The notes below the pieces were generated by a model that searched no databases, was not told the origin of the DNA, and saw only the letters and a list, made by a program, of their open reading frames with translations. From positions 1 through 23,405 of the forward strand of contig JAFWOP010000026.1 of the NCBI GenBank assembly GCA_017545365.1: DNA of 23,405 nucleotides. The letters run 5' to 3'. The stretch is from Bacteroidales bacterium (GTDB lineage: Bacteria > Bacteroidota > Bacteroidia > Bacteroidales > P3). The position numbers and the translations under genes were made by a program. Positions 16,205 through 23,405 of the stretch are shown here, one piece after another. How positions within the stretch are numbered: the stretch's first letter is position 1; each line of letters begins with the position of its first letter.

Positions 16205-18886
16205 ATGATACTTAAACGAACCAACCTCATTGCCGGGGGCTTGATGCTCCTTTTTCTCTTTATCAGTTCACTCACCTATGCACAACCGGGCGGCGGCCCG
16301 GGCAGCGGAAGACCCATGGGACCCCCTCCAGGAGGGTACAACGGCCGCCCTTCGATGAGCGAACGCGAGCGCATGAGAAAGCAGTACCAGGCAAACCAGG
16401 CTGCCGAGAAGGCACAACAGGTTCGCCAGAAGAAAACCGTGCGCGAAGGGGACGTGTTTAAAGTGGTGGGCACCCTACAGGATAGCACCAACAACGAACC
16501 CATACCCTACGTAAACGTCGCCGTGCTTGACGCCACCGACTCCACCATGGTGAAGGGCGGCATCACCGACCTCAACGGATATTTCGAGCTTCAGAACATC
16601 CCGCAGGGCGATATGCTGCTGCGCGTGTCGGCCATCGGATATGTCAACATCTATTATCCTTTCACCGTAAACAACAACACCGCATTGGGCACCATCAAGC
16701 TGGTACCCGGTGCCACCACCTTGAAAGAGGTGAAAGTGTCCGCCTCCCGCCCATTGTATGCAATGGATGGCGAGAAGCTGATATACAACGTGGCTGACGA
16801 CCCCACCATCCAGACCGGTACTACCAGCGACGCACTGCAGAACGCCCCCGGCGTGGAAGTGGACATCGAGGGCAACATCACGCTGCGTGGCGTGTCGAGC
16901 GTGGAGATTTGGGTGAACGACAAGCCTTCCAAGCTCACGGAAGAGAACCTGAAGACCTATCTGGAGACCCTGCCCGCCAACGCCCTCGACCGCATCGAGA
17001 CCATCACCAACCCTTCGGCCAAATATGCCACCAGTGCCGATGCCGTCATCAACATCATCACCTCCGCCTACATCAAGAGCAACCATTTCATCAGCTTCGG
17101 CATCAATGGTGCCACCCAGCCCTTTGTGTCGCCCTGGGTGTCATACACCTGGGCCAACGAGAAGCTCTCGATGAACCTCTACGCCAGCGGCCGCTACAAC
17201 TTCTCCAACAGTGAAGGCTGGAACAAGACCACCTACCGCAAGAACCATATCGACTCCCTCATCAATGGTGAATACGACACCCTGGCCACCGAAGGGTACA
17301 ACACCCAAAACGAGAGCCGACGTCTTCACGGCAACCTCTTTGCCCGCGTGAGCTATGTCGTGGACAGCATGACCGACATTGACTTTATGGGCAGCTACAA
17401 CCTGAGCCACTCATGGGGCGAGAACGACTTGCAAAGATACAGAACCGACTTCACCACCGGTAACATGTTCCAATATTTCGACACCAATGCCACCGACGGC
17501 ATCACCGGTTTCGGCATGATGGGGTTGGACTACACCCACAAGTTCGATAAGAACGGTCACAACATACGCGCCAGCCTGCATGGCAACATCAGCAATGGCA
17601 ACAGCGAAAACGACTTCATCAGGCAATACACAACCGGCACCATCGGGCAGAACTACGACAAATGCTATTTGGACAAATACGCCAACAACAACCTGAACGC
17701 CGACGTACGATACAACAGGCCTTACAGTGAGAACGGCGAACTCTCGTTCGGGCTGGGATATGGCCTGAGGAACACCGCACGGAAATACAACGTGCTGGAC
17801 AGCAACTCCACCAATCCGACAAGAGACCTTCTTCGGAGCTACAACTTCGACGACACCGAGCATTCGTTCGAAACGGACGTGGAATGGACCCGCCGATGGG
17901 GCAACTTCACCCTCGAACTAGGATTGGGCAGCCAATACGAGCATATCGACTTCCACTACATCGGCAGCGAGGCCTACCCCTTCACCACCGACAGCATGCA
18001 GCACGGATTCCTCACCTTCAATCCCTCGGTGCACCTCTCGTATCGTACGGAAAGTCTGCACAACTTCAAGCTGAACTACTCCATGAAGATGCGCCGTCCG
18101 ACCGAGGAGAACATCACCACCTACCAGCGTTACTCATTAGACAGCTATTCCATCGGCAACCGCGACCTGCTGGGCACCTATTCCTACACCCACAACGCCG
18201 AGGTGGGTTGGAACAAGTACTTCATGATGTTCGGCAACGTGGGGTTGGAAGGCTATGCACGGTTCAGTACCAACGAAATCAGCAGCCTGACCAGCTCGAC
18301 CGATGAAGAAGACCCGATACTGGACCGCATCGTACAGTTCACCGTGCCCTACAATATGGGCTCCTCCTACCGCGTGGGCGGGACAGCCTTCGTAACCTAT
18401 CGTCCCAGCGGGTTCCTGAATGTGCGCCTCTATGCCAACCTCTACGACTACGGCTACCACTTCGAACACCCCAGTACCGGCCAAGTGTTCGACACAAGCA
18501 AATTCTCATGGAGCGCCCGCCTTAACTGCTGGGTGAAACTCTGGGACAAATATCAAGTCTTCGCCTCTGCCAACTACTCCTCCCCCACCATCAGCCTGGC
18601 ATCGGAACGCAAAGCCCGCTACTTTATCAACTGTGGCGTTCGTGCCGACTTCTTCAAACGCAAACTATCGGCATATATCAACGTCCAGGACATCTTCAAC
18701 TGGGGAAAGAGGATTGGCTCCGGCTCAAGCAACACCAACCCCTACCTCCTCAGCGAAACCAACACTTACACGCTTAACAGCCGCTACATCTCTGCCGGCA
18801 TCACACTGCGATTTGGTAAGATGGAATTGGAGAACCGTTCGAAGGAAGGCTCCGACGACTCCTCCTCAAGCACTACTAGCGAATAA
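16205..18886 (+). CDS. Outer membrane beta-barrel receptor, TonB-receptor-like with carboxypeptidase-like N-domain
   Basis: 893 residues. A signal peptide (about 1-26, ending LTYAQ) is followed by a Gly/Pro-rich segment (PGGGPGSGRPMGPPPGG) and a charged helix. Residues about 85-165 form a carboxypeptidase-D regulatory-like beta-sandwich (PIPYVNVAVLD, GGITDLNGYFELQNIPQGDM, LRVSAIGYV). A plug-like domain follows (about 175-280: DALQNAPGVEVDIEGNITLR, IETITNPSAKY, AVINIIT), then a barrel of some 600 residues ending in SAGITLRFGKMELENR and a Ser-rich tail. The layout matches the 'outer membrane beta-barrel protein' family of Bacteroidota, related to but distinct from SusC: there is no SusD partner. 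Ligand unknown. The next gene starts three bases after the stop, so the two are coupled. Confidence 0.88.
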   Translation: MILKRTNLIAGGLMLLFLFISSLTYAQPGGGPGSGRPMGPPPGGYNGRPSMSERERMRKQYQANQAAEKAQQVRQKKTVREGDVFKVVGTLQDSTNNEPIPYVNVAVLDATDSTMVKGGITDLNGYFELQNIPQGDMLLRVSAIGYVNIYYPFTVNNNTALGTIKLVPGATTLKEVKVSASRPLYAMDGEKLIYNVADDPTIQTGTTSDALQNAPGVEVDIEGNITLRGVSSVEIWVNDKPSKLTEENLKTYLETLPANALDRIETITNPSAKYATSADAVINIITSAYIKSNHFISFGINGATQPFVSPWVSYTWANEKLSMNLYASGRYNFSNSEGWNKTTYRKNHIDSLINGEYDTLATEGYNTQNESRRLHGNLFARVSYVVDSMTDIDFMGSYNLSHSWGENDLQRYRTDFTTGNMFQYFDTNATDGITGFGMMGLDYTHKFDKNGHNIRASLHGNISNGNSENDFIRQYTTGTIGQNYDKCYLDKYANNNLNADVRYNRPYSENGELSFGLGYGLRNTARKYNVLDSNSTNPTRDLLRSYNFDDTEHSFETDVEWTRRWGNFTLELGLGSQYEHIDFHYIGSEAYPFTTDSMQHGFLTFNPSVHLSYRTESLHNFKLNYSMKMRRPTEENITTYQRYSLDSYSIGNRDLLGTYSYTHNAEVGWNKYFMMFGNVGLEGYARFSTNEISSLTSSTDEEDPILDRIVQFTVPYNMGSSYRVGGTAFVTYRPSGFLNVRLYANLYDYGYHFEHPSTGQVFDTSKFSWSARLNCWVKLWDKYQVFASANYSSPTISLASERKARYFINCGVRADFFKRKLSAYINVQDIFNWGKRIGSGSSNTNPYLLSETNTYTLNSRYISAGITLRFGKMELENRSKEGSDDSSSSTTSE

Positions 18887-18889
18887 GGT

Positions 18890-19465
18890 ATGACGCGACG
18901 ATTGTATTGTGCCGCACTGCTGGCCCTTCTGCCCGCAATGGCACATTGCCAAATACAGAAACCCGAAGAGCAGCATATCCCCAGCCATTACACATACACA
19001 CATTCCTGGGACTATGCTGCTCCTGACAGGAACGGCACCATCCACTGCGACGAGACGGGAACGCTGGACTTCTACCCCGACGGCACTTTTGCCGACACGG
19101 CTTTGCAGCACCATTACCTCAGCACCAAAGTCAGGGAATCGGAAGGCTGGAGGGCCGAAAACGCGGAGGCTGTGACCTACCAGTTCGATTTCATGTATTA
19201 CTGCCAAGGCCGTTGGCGCGTGGAGAACGGCAAGTTCCTCTTCTGCGAGCTGGCCGAAGGCTTCGACATGGTGCCACAGAACGATTCTGCCGACCACTGG
19301 ACCACCTATTATGCCGACCTGATAGAGAGTAAGACGCTGCCCAACTCCAGCCGTTGGTTCACTTTCGACATCGAACGCCTCGACGAGGAGTGGTTCATCT
19401 GGACCTACACCTACCCCAATGGCCGCAAAGACTCGTGGGAGATGAAGCGCTCCAACCGCCAATAG
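18890..19465 (+). CDS. Small secreted protein of unknown function
   Basis: 191 residues with a Sec signal peptide (MTRRLYCAALLALLPAMAHC; cleavage near residue 20). The Cys there is preceded by MAH rather than a proper lipobox, so lipidation is doubtful. The mature part is beta-rich with repeated aromatic strands (GTLDFYPDGTFADTALQHHY, YQFDFMYYCQGRWRVENGKF, WFTFDIERLDEEWFIWTYTY), reminiscent of lipocalin-like calycin folds in which a GxLxFxxDGTF strand is common; that is inference only. It starts three bases after the outer-membrane receptor and shares its terminator, so it may be a periplasmic or surface accessory of that receptor. Confidence 0.7.
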   Translation: MTRRLYCAALLALLPAMAHCQIQKPEEQHIPSHYTYTHSWDYAAPDRNGTIHCDETGTLDFYPDGTFADTALQHHYLSTKVRESEGWRAENAEAVTYQFDFMYYCQGRWRVENGKFLFCELAEGFDMVPQNDSADHWTTYYADLIESKTLPNSSRWFTFDIERLDEEWFIWTYTYPNGRKDSWEMKRSNRQ

Positions 19466-19484
19466 AGAGTACGGTATAAAGGAA

Positions 19485-19516
19485 AAGCCCTCAACCATAC
19501 GATTGGGGGCTTCTTT
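19485..19516. terminator. Bidirectional terminator between the secreted-protein gene and tRNA-Gln
   Basis: A 10-bp stem (19485-19494 with 19503-19512, one wobble) with loop CCATACGA. On the plus strand it is followed by CTTT; on the minus strand by TTCCTTTAT, so it can end both converging units. Confidence 0.8.
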
Positions 19517-19517
19517 G

Positions 19518-19588
19518 TTGTCCATCCAGGACTCGAACCTAGACTGGCTGATCCAGAGTCAGATGTGCTACCATTACACCAATGGACA
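19518..19588 (-). tRNA. tRNA-Gln (anticodon CTG)
   Basis: On the minus strand the sequence folds as a cloverleaf: acceptor TGTCCAT/ATGGACA, D-arm GTG-TAATGGTAG-CAC, anticodon arm TCTGA-CTCTGGA-TCAGC with T33 and anticodon CTG (the outermost pair is a mismatch), four-base variable loop, T-arm CTAGG-TTCGAGT-CCTGG, discriminator A. CCA is not encoded. A consensus promoter lies 52 bases upstream. Confidence 0.93.
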
Positions 19589-19639
19589 ATCCTCATTCTT
19601 TCTCGGAAAAGGTCTTTCATTTTCTCTCGAAAGCGGGTG

Positions 19640-19670
19640 CAAAAGTACTACTTTTTTCTCAATCAGCAAA
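19640..19670 (-). promoter_or_regulatory. Consensus promoter of tRNA-Gln
   Basis: Minus strand: TTTG (19670-19667), exactly 19 bases, TACTTTTG (19647-19640). This is a perfect match to the Bacteroidota -33/-7 consensus. The predicted start near 19635 gives a leader of about 47 bases. Nothing else was found in 19589-19787. Confidence 0.85.
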
Positions 19671-19787
19671 GTTTTTTTTTCAATCTTCATGCTGAACACT
19701 GATTGTCAGAGAAATATTTTTCTACTTCACGCAAAAAAAGGCTCCAAGAAAGTGTCTCTGGGAAGCGTTTTAAACCACATTTTCGCC

Positions 19788-20120
19788 CTATTCAAGATGA
19801 TATATTTGCTCCATCAGATGCCACTTCGACGCTGAAGGGGCCGAGGGGTCGCAACCTTGGTATTTTGCCACGTATGCCTCCCACTCTGCCTGTCGGGGCA
19901 GCTTGGCCAGCCTCGCCATATCGCGCTCCCAGTCAAAGTCGTCCACCGTGTCGCATATCATAAACACTTTGTTCCGATAGCGGTATATCTGCATATCCAG
20001 TATGCCCACCTGACGTTGGCCTTCCTTCACTTCAGGCCACACGTTACTGTGAACCTCGACATACTTTTGAATCAACGCCTCGTCATCGACGAGCTCCAGT
20101 GTCTGACAATAACGTTTCAT
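19788..20120 (-). CDS. RhaM-type sugar mutarotase (L-rhamnose/L-fucose)
   Basis: 110 residues, the full length of the RhaM dimeric ferredoxin-like fold. Family features: KRYCQTLELVDDEALIQKYV, the VHSNVWPEVKEG active-site segment with His and Trp-Pro, ILDMQIYRYRNKVFMICDT, and the C-terminal HLMEQIYHLE. Such enzymes interconvert alpha and beta anomers of 6-deoxyhexoses in the cytosol. Sequence resembles RhaM, but its start codon overlaps the stop of the L-fucose permease (ATGA-type 4-base overlap), so L-fucose or a close analogue is the likely substrate here. It is the last gene of the minus-strand operon; no clear terminator follows. Confidence 0.88.
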   Translation of the reverse strand: MKRYCQTLELVDDEALIQKYVEVHSNVWPEVKEGQRQVGILDMQIYRYRNKVFMICDTVDDFDWERDMARLAKLPRQAEWEAYVAKYQGCDPSAPSASKWHLMEQIYHLE

Positions 20121-21355
20121 TTCCTTTCACTTCGTATAGCATAGATTGAATAAAGAAGCACTACTGCAAAACAAACCGCCGGAACGGCGAAAGAGGTGTA
20201 GACGGAGAAGGTGTCGCTGACAAATCCCTGCAACGGGGTCAGCAATGCCCCTCCCAAGATGGCCATGATAAGACCCGAGGCCCCTATCTTTGCATCGCCG
20301 GGATGCCCCCCATAGGTGGGCTGTTCCACCCGTTCTAACGCCAACCCGTAGATGGTGGGGAACATAAGGCTCATGAAAACACTGATGAGTATCAAGAAAG
20401 TGACCAACAGCCAGCCGGTGCCTGCTGCAAAGACCACCACAATGGCACATATCAGTGACATGACAGAACCAAACACCAGCAGCCGGACGGGTGCCACATA
20501 CTTCATCAACCAGGTATAGACGAACCGGGAGACACAGAAGCCCACAATGGCGATAAGGTAAACATTAGCGGCCTCCGCCTCCACGATGCCCAGCTCCTGC
20601 ATCACGATGCGTATCGTGAAACTCCACACTCCAATCTGTGCGCCCACATAGAAGAATTGTGCCATCACTCCCCTGCGATAACGTTTGTTCGCCCAAAGCC
20701 TCTTGAGCGTAGCCTTCATCGAGCCCTCTGCGACACTACCTTCCACAGGCTCGTCATCTTTCCCGTCTGGCATTTTCACCAGCAACATGACCACCAACAC
20801 GCCCAAAAGGACCAGTCCGAGCGTCATGTAGGTACCTGAGATAGAATACAACGAGATATCTTTCAGTATGAACACCTTGCTTAACAAGATGCCCAGTATA
20901 GAGCCTATGGGGTTGAAAGCCTGTGCGATATTGAGCCGACGGGTGGCAGTTTCAGCAGGCCCCATGGATAAAATATAAGGATTGGCCGTGGTCTCCAGCA
21001 CCGAACAGCCCCCAGCCATAATATAGATGGCAATCAGGTAAAAGGCATAGCTTGCCGCCTTGGCAGCCGGCATAAACAAGATGGCACCCGCGGCATACAG
21101 GCTCAGCCCCAGCACCACCCCACTGCGGTAGCTGTGTTTCCGAATAAACAGTGCCGCTGGAAATGCCAGGCAGAAATACGCCCCATAGAAGGCAAACTGG
21201 ATGAGCGAGGTTTGGGTGTCGCTCATCGACATTATCTTTTTAAAGGCTGCCAGCAGGGTGTCGGTCATATTATTGGCCAACCCCCACAGAAGGAATAGCA
21301 AGGTGACTAGCACAAACGGCCTACGAAACGCTTTCGGTATGAGATTATTGTTCAT
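20117..21355 (-). CDS. fucP: L-fucose:H+ symporter, FucP-like (MFS)
   Basis: 412 residues and twelve membrane segments. The FucP-subfamily features are present: Asp32 in LANNMTDTLLAAFKKIM (equivalent to the proton/sugar Asp46 of E. coli FucP), IQFAFYGAYFCLAFPAAL, Glu121 in GGCSVLETTANPYI (Glu135 in E. coli) and the Asn-containing RRLNIAQAFNPIGSILG. A long Lys/Asp/Glu-rich central loop (PDGKDDEPVEGSVAEGS) separates the halves. It imports L-fucose or a related sugar with protons. Substrate in this family varies (also glucose/galactose in Bacteroidota), so the fucose assignment rests mainly on these residues and the adjacent mutarotase. It lies 37 bases after the upstream fusion enzyme. Confidence 0.88.
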   Translation of the reverse strand: MNNNLIPKAFRRPFVLVTLLFLLWGLANNMTDTLLAAFKKIMSMSDTQTSLIQFAFYGAYFCLAFPAALFIRKHSYRSGVVLGLSLYAAGAILFMPAAKAASYAFYLIAIYIMAGGCSVLETTANPYILSMGPAETATRRLNIAQAFNPIGSILGILLSKVFILKDISLYSISGTYMTLGLVLLGVLVVMLLVKMPDGKDDEPVEGSVAEGSMKATLKRLWANKRYRRGVMAQFFYVGAQIGVWSFTIRIVMQELGIVEAEAANVYLIAIVGFCVSRFVYTWLMKYVAPVRLLVFGSVMSLICAIVVVFAAGTGWLLVTFLILISVFMSLMFPTIYGLALERVEQPTYGGHPGDAKIGASGLIMAILGGALLTPLQGFVSDTFSVYTSFAVPAVCFAVVLLYSIYAIRSERK

Positions 21356-21392
21356 ATCAATAAAGGTTAGTCATGTGTCCACATTCCTCCCA

Positions 21393-22580
21393 TCACATTC
21401 CACATGTGCTCTCCGCCCGACGTATCACAAGCTTTATCGCATCAGCATGTGAGGCACTGAAGCTTTCCGCATCAGTGACCACCAAGGCCAAATAGCCTCC
21501 ACCTCCTGCACCCGGCATTTTCCAGGACAGCACTTCCGGCAGGGCCGAATACTGCTCGATATATGATTGCACCGGCCCCTGAATCATCGCGGGGAAAAGA
21601 GCCGTCTGCGCATTGAACGAGTCGCGATAAGCAGCAGCGAAGTCTTCAAGGTCGCACGACAATATCGCCTGCCAACACCGCTCGGCCGCCTGGGTCAGAT
21701 TGAGCACCTTTTCTTTGGTAATATCTTTCCCCTCCAATACATTACAGTCGGGCTGGCGGGGCGGCATAGGTATCATCACCAGATGCTGCTCCAGCCACGA
21801 CAACACCCTGTCGTCCTCGCATGTTTCTATCGCATCCGGCCAAAAGTGATTATCATAATGATGTCGGCACAGTCCTGGCACACAGATGCCTATCGCATCC
21901 TGAGCACCGCTGATGATGCCGTCCTCCCTTTCGGGGTGGTTCTCGAAGCAGAACACCAACCTTGCCAACATCTCGGGGTCCATATCGGGCAGACGAATAG
22001 GCCAGATACGCTTCATCTGATTGCGCGTTGAGGTAGACAGGCCACATCGTTCACGGATTTCGAACGTGGGCTGCAGCGAAATAGTGATAGCCCATCCCGG
22101 GGCATAACAACTAACATAGGGCTGGTCAATCCATGTGCCTGCCAAATCAAGGCGCGTGGGCAGCTGGCAGGTCTGCGCTTTCAAATCGGTCGACGAACGC
22201 CCGGCCAGCCCCTCATGGGGTATACGCTCCAGCACCACATACTCCATGCCCCTCTCCTTGCATAGCTGACGCTTAGACTCCGTGTCGCCATCCCTGTTCA
22301 CCAAAAGGATGTCCGGCTTCACAATATCAAGGGTGGGAACAAAATCCAATATGCCGTCCCCCTCATTGATGAAAGCGTCCTTCACATAACGTATGGCCTT
22401 GACCATGAACAGGCGTTCCTGTTCAGAATAGAGCGTCTTATGATTCTTATAATTGAGGATGGTTCTGTCAGAACCTATGCCAACGTACAAATCGCCATAC
22501 TCCGAAGCCTGACGGAAAAACTCGACATGCCCGCTGTGGAGCAGGTCATAACAGCCACTGACAAAAACCTTCTTAGCCAT
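21393..22580 (-). CDS. Fused nucleotidyltransferase and GHMP-kinase-like protein
   Basis: 395 residues, two domains. Residues 1-135 are a cytidylyltransferase-like Rossmann domain: VFVSGCYDLLHSGHVEFFRQ with the HxGH motif at 15-18, YVGIGSDRTI, YSEQERLFMVKAIRYV and the closing GRSSTDLK. Residues about 140-395 resemble a GHMP sugar kinase: PTRLDLAGTWIDQP (motif 1), CGLSTSTR at 179-186 in place of the usual GLGSSSA phosphate-binding loop (motif 2), GAQDAIG (the GxQD block of sugar GHMP kinases), and PGAGGGGYLAL at 356-366 (motif 3). The altered motif 2 leaves kinase activity uncertain. The order is opposite to HldE, whose kinase is PfkB-type, and the size is less than half of Fkp. Proposed role: phosphorylation and nucleotidyl activation of the sugar delivered by the downstream permease. 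Starts directly after the stop of the preceding gene. Confidence 0.8.
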   Translation of the reverse strand: MAKKVFVSGCYDLLHSGHVEFFRQASEYGDLYVGIGSDRTILNYKNHKTLYSEQERLFMVKAIRYVKDAFINEGDGILDFVPTLDIVKPDILLVNRDGDTESKRQLCKERGMEYVVLERIPHEGLAGRSSTDLKAQTCQLPTRLDLAGTWIDQPYVSCYAPGWAITISLQPTFEIRERCGLSTSTRNQMKRIWPIRLPDMDPEMLARLVFCFENHPEREDGIISGAQDAIGICVPGLCRHHYDNHFWPDAIETCEDDRVLSWLEQHLVMIPMPPRQPDCNVLEGKDITKEKVLNLTQAAERCWQAILSCDLEDFAAAYRDSFNAQTALFPAMIQGPVQSYIEQYSALPEVLSWKMPGAGGGGYLALVVTDAESFSASHADAIKLVIRRAESTCGM

Positions 22581-23048
22581 CTACTTCTTAGCCTTTTCGC
22601 TTATCTTCTGCCGCGCCTTCTTCTCCCTCTCAATCCATTCGTACTCATTGATGGCCAACGCCGAATCCATAATCTCCATCTGGGTGGGGCGAGGGTCCCG
22701 GTGCCAACAATGCGATTCGTACTCAGCAATTGCAAGCGGGTATTTCGATACCAAGTCCTGATAATCGCGACGGGTCTTAAGGAGGAAATCCTCTTCATGT
22801 CCATAAATATCCGCCACCATACCCCTCCACAAACCCGCAAAATCATACTTCAGGCACAGCCACCGAACAGTGAAGAACACCCACAGCACAGCCACTATCA
22901 TATAAGTGGAACGCAGGAACCATGTCCTCTTAGTAAAGCCCAAACCACTGCAGAACAATAGACTTGCAATAATGATAATAAAAGTGAAAACGAGTAGCAG
23001 CAACACCACCCTAACCCAGTTATGCCTCAATATAGTTTTACCATCCAT
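22581..23048 (-). CDS. Small membrane protein of unknown function, first gene of the sugar operon
   Basis: 155 residues from the ATG at 23048. Two membrane helices (about residues 12-33, VRVVLLLLVFTFIIIIASLL, and 46-66, YMIVAVLWVFFTVRWL) are followed by a soluble tail of ~90 residues containing WRGMVADIYGHEEDFLLKTR, ECHW-like aromatic/charged segments and a Lys-rich end (KKARQKISEKAKK). An in-frame ATG at 23072 would add MNSLILLI; 23048 was chosen because the extra codons are as A/T-rich as the untranslated leader. Its TAG stop abuts the ATG of the fusion enzyme with no gap, so the two are translationally coupled. No family recognised; a membrane-bound partner of the fusion enzyme or a glycan-assembly factor is possible but unproven. 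Confidence 0.65.
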   Translation of the reverse strand: MDGKTILRHNWVRVVLLLLVFTFIIIIASLLFCSGLGFTKRTWFLRSTYMIVAVLWVFFTVRWLCLKYDFAGLWRGMVADIYGHEEDFLLKTRRDYQDLVSKYPLAIAEYESHCWHRDPRPTQMEIMDSALAINEYEWIEREKKARQKISEKAKK

Positions 23049-23178
23049 GATTAATAATATTAATGAATTCATTTAATAATAACATCTTTATAAACGAGCA
23101 TCCGGCTCATTTATTTTATTACCTTCCAAAAAAAATGGCCTCTTCCACAAAAAAGACACCGTAAGGAGGAGCCTCGAA

Positions 23179-23244
23179 GTGCTTTCGTCGTGCCTCCGAC
23201 GTGCCTTCGTCGTGTCTCCGTCGTGCCTTCGTTTTCTCTCCGAA
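23179..23244. repeat. 11-bp tandem repeats
   Basis: Five contiguous units of consensus GTGCCTYCGWC (23179-23189, 23190-23200, 23201-23211, 23212-23222, 23223-23233) and a sixth, degenerate unit (TTCTCTCCGAA). The period is close to one DNA helical turn. It lies in a gene-free region (23049-23405) upstream of the minus-strand sugar operon. Confidence 0.85.
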
Positions 23245-23276
23245 CTTTTTCTGCCCCTAATAGGACATGTGTTTTC

Positions 23277-23373
23277 CTGAAATCGCTTGACAGATTTTTG
23301 CTGGTTAAACTGATTAGCTTGTCAAATTATCTGGTGCCGTACTGAATCGCTTGACAGGGGTGGTGACAATGGA
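23277..23373. repeat. Three imperfect direct repeats spaced 32-33 bp
   Basis: CTGAAATCGCTTGACAG at 23277-23293 and CTGAATCGCTTGACAG at 23342-23357 are near-identical; between them CTGATTAGCTTGTCA at 23310-23324 is a diverged copy. Each is followed by a CTGGT/GTGGT-containing stretch. Start-to-start spacing is 33 and 32 bases. The array may continue past the window edge. Confidence 0.7.
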
Positions 23374-23405
23374 TAATGCAGAGCCATCCCTGACTGTTTG
23401 GCAAA

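Noticed and set aside
19411..19620. Minus-strand 69-codon frame over the tRNA
   Set aside because: It covers the tRNA-Gln gene and the terminator and has no protein-like features.
23179..23373. CRISPR array at the right end
   Set aside because: The 11-bp units have no spacers, and the 32-33-bp elements have diverged repeats with similar rather than unique intervening sequence; no cas gene is present.
23369..23405. ATG-initiated frame MDNAEPSLTVWQ running off the right edge
   Set aside because: Only 12 codons are visible, no promoter or ribosome site supports it, and no family can be recognised.

Overview
The window looks like a chromosomal segment of a Bacteroidales bacterium (Bacteroidota; Prevotella-like or related gut/rumen lineages). 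The evidence is the Bacteroidota-type RNA polymerase omega subunit behind a BamD-like lipoprotein, a C10 (streptopain/interpain) protease with a type IX secretion C-terminal domain, an outer-membrane beta-barrel receptor with a carboxypeptidase-like N-domain, and several promoters of the Bacteroidota form TTG/TTTG-N19-TAnnTTTG. Most genes are fairly GC-rich; the stretch at about 1610-3566 is visibly more A/T-rich.

Layout. (1) 2-753: the C-terminal third of DnaK and its terminator. (2) 810-1609: a small conserved-looking ORF whose 3' end runs into a decayed, 5'-truncated IS30-family transposase with a frameshift and a nonsense codon. (3) 1767-3376: an A/T-rich pair, a glycosyltransferase and an overlapping hexapeptide acyltransferase, probably acting on surface glycans. 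(4) 3567-11515: a dense co-directional housekeeping block: YbgC-like thioesterase, BamD, omega subunit, CoaBC (frameshifted at a 7-bp tandem repeat), MltD-like lytic transglycosylase with LysM, UvrA, and a DUF819 membrane protein with a problematic start. (5) 11549-13145: a self-contained transcription unit for a secreted C10 cysteine protease, with strong promoter and terminator. (6) 13357-16147: an outer-membrane beta-barrel-like protein (minus) and a MATE transporter (plus), divergent from one 124-bp region. (7) 16205-19516: a TonB-receptor-like outer-membrane protein coupled to a small secreted protein, ending in a terminator shared with tRNA-Gln(CTG) on the opposite strand. (8) 23048-19788 (minus): a four-gene operon of a small membrane protein, a nucleotidyltransferase/GHMP-kinase fusion, an L-fucose permease and a RhaM-type mutarotase. 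(9) 23049-23405: a gene-free region with two repeat families.

For novelty, the best candidate is the minus-strand sugar operon: import, anomer interconversion and a fused kinase-like/nucleotidyltransferase enzyme together suggest salvage of a free 6-deoxyhexose into a nucleotide sugar by a protein with an architecture different from both HldE and Fkp. Other notable items are the CoaBC frameshift that would be repaired exactly by losing one 7-bp repeat unit, a full promoter placed so close to its ATG that the transcript should be leaderless, and the two repeat arrays at the right end. No CRISPR array, prophage or defence system was recognised.
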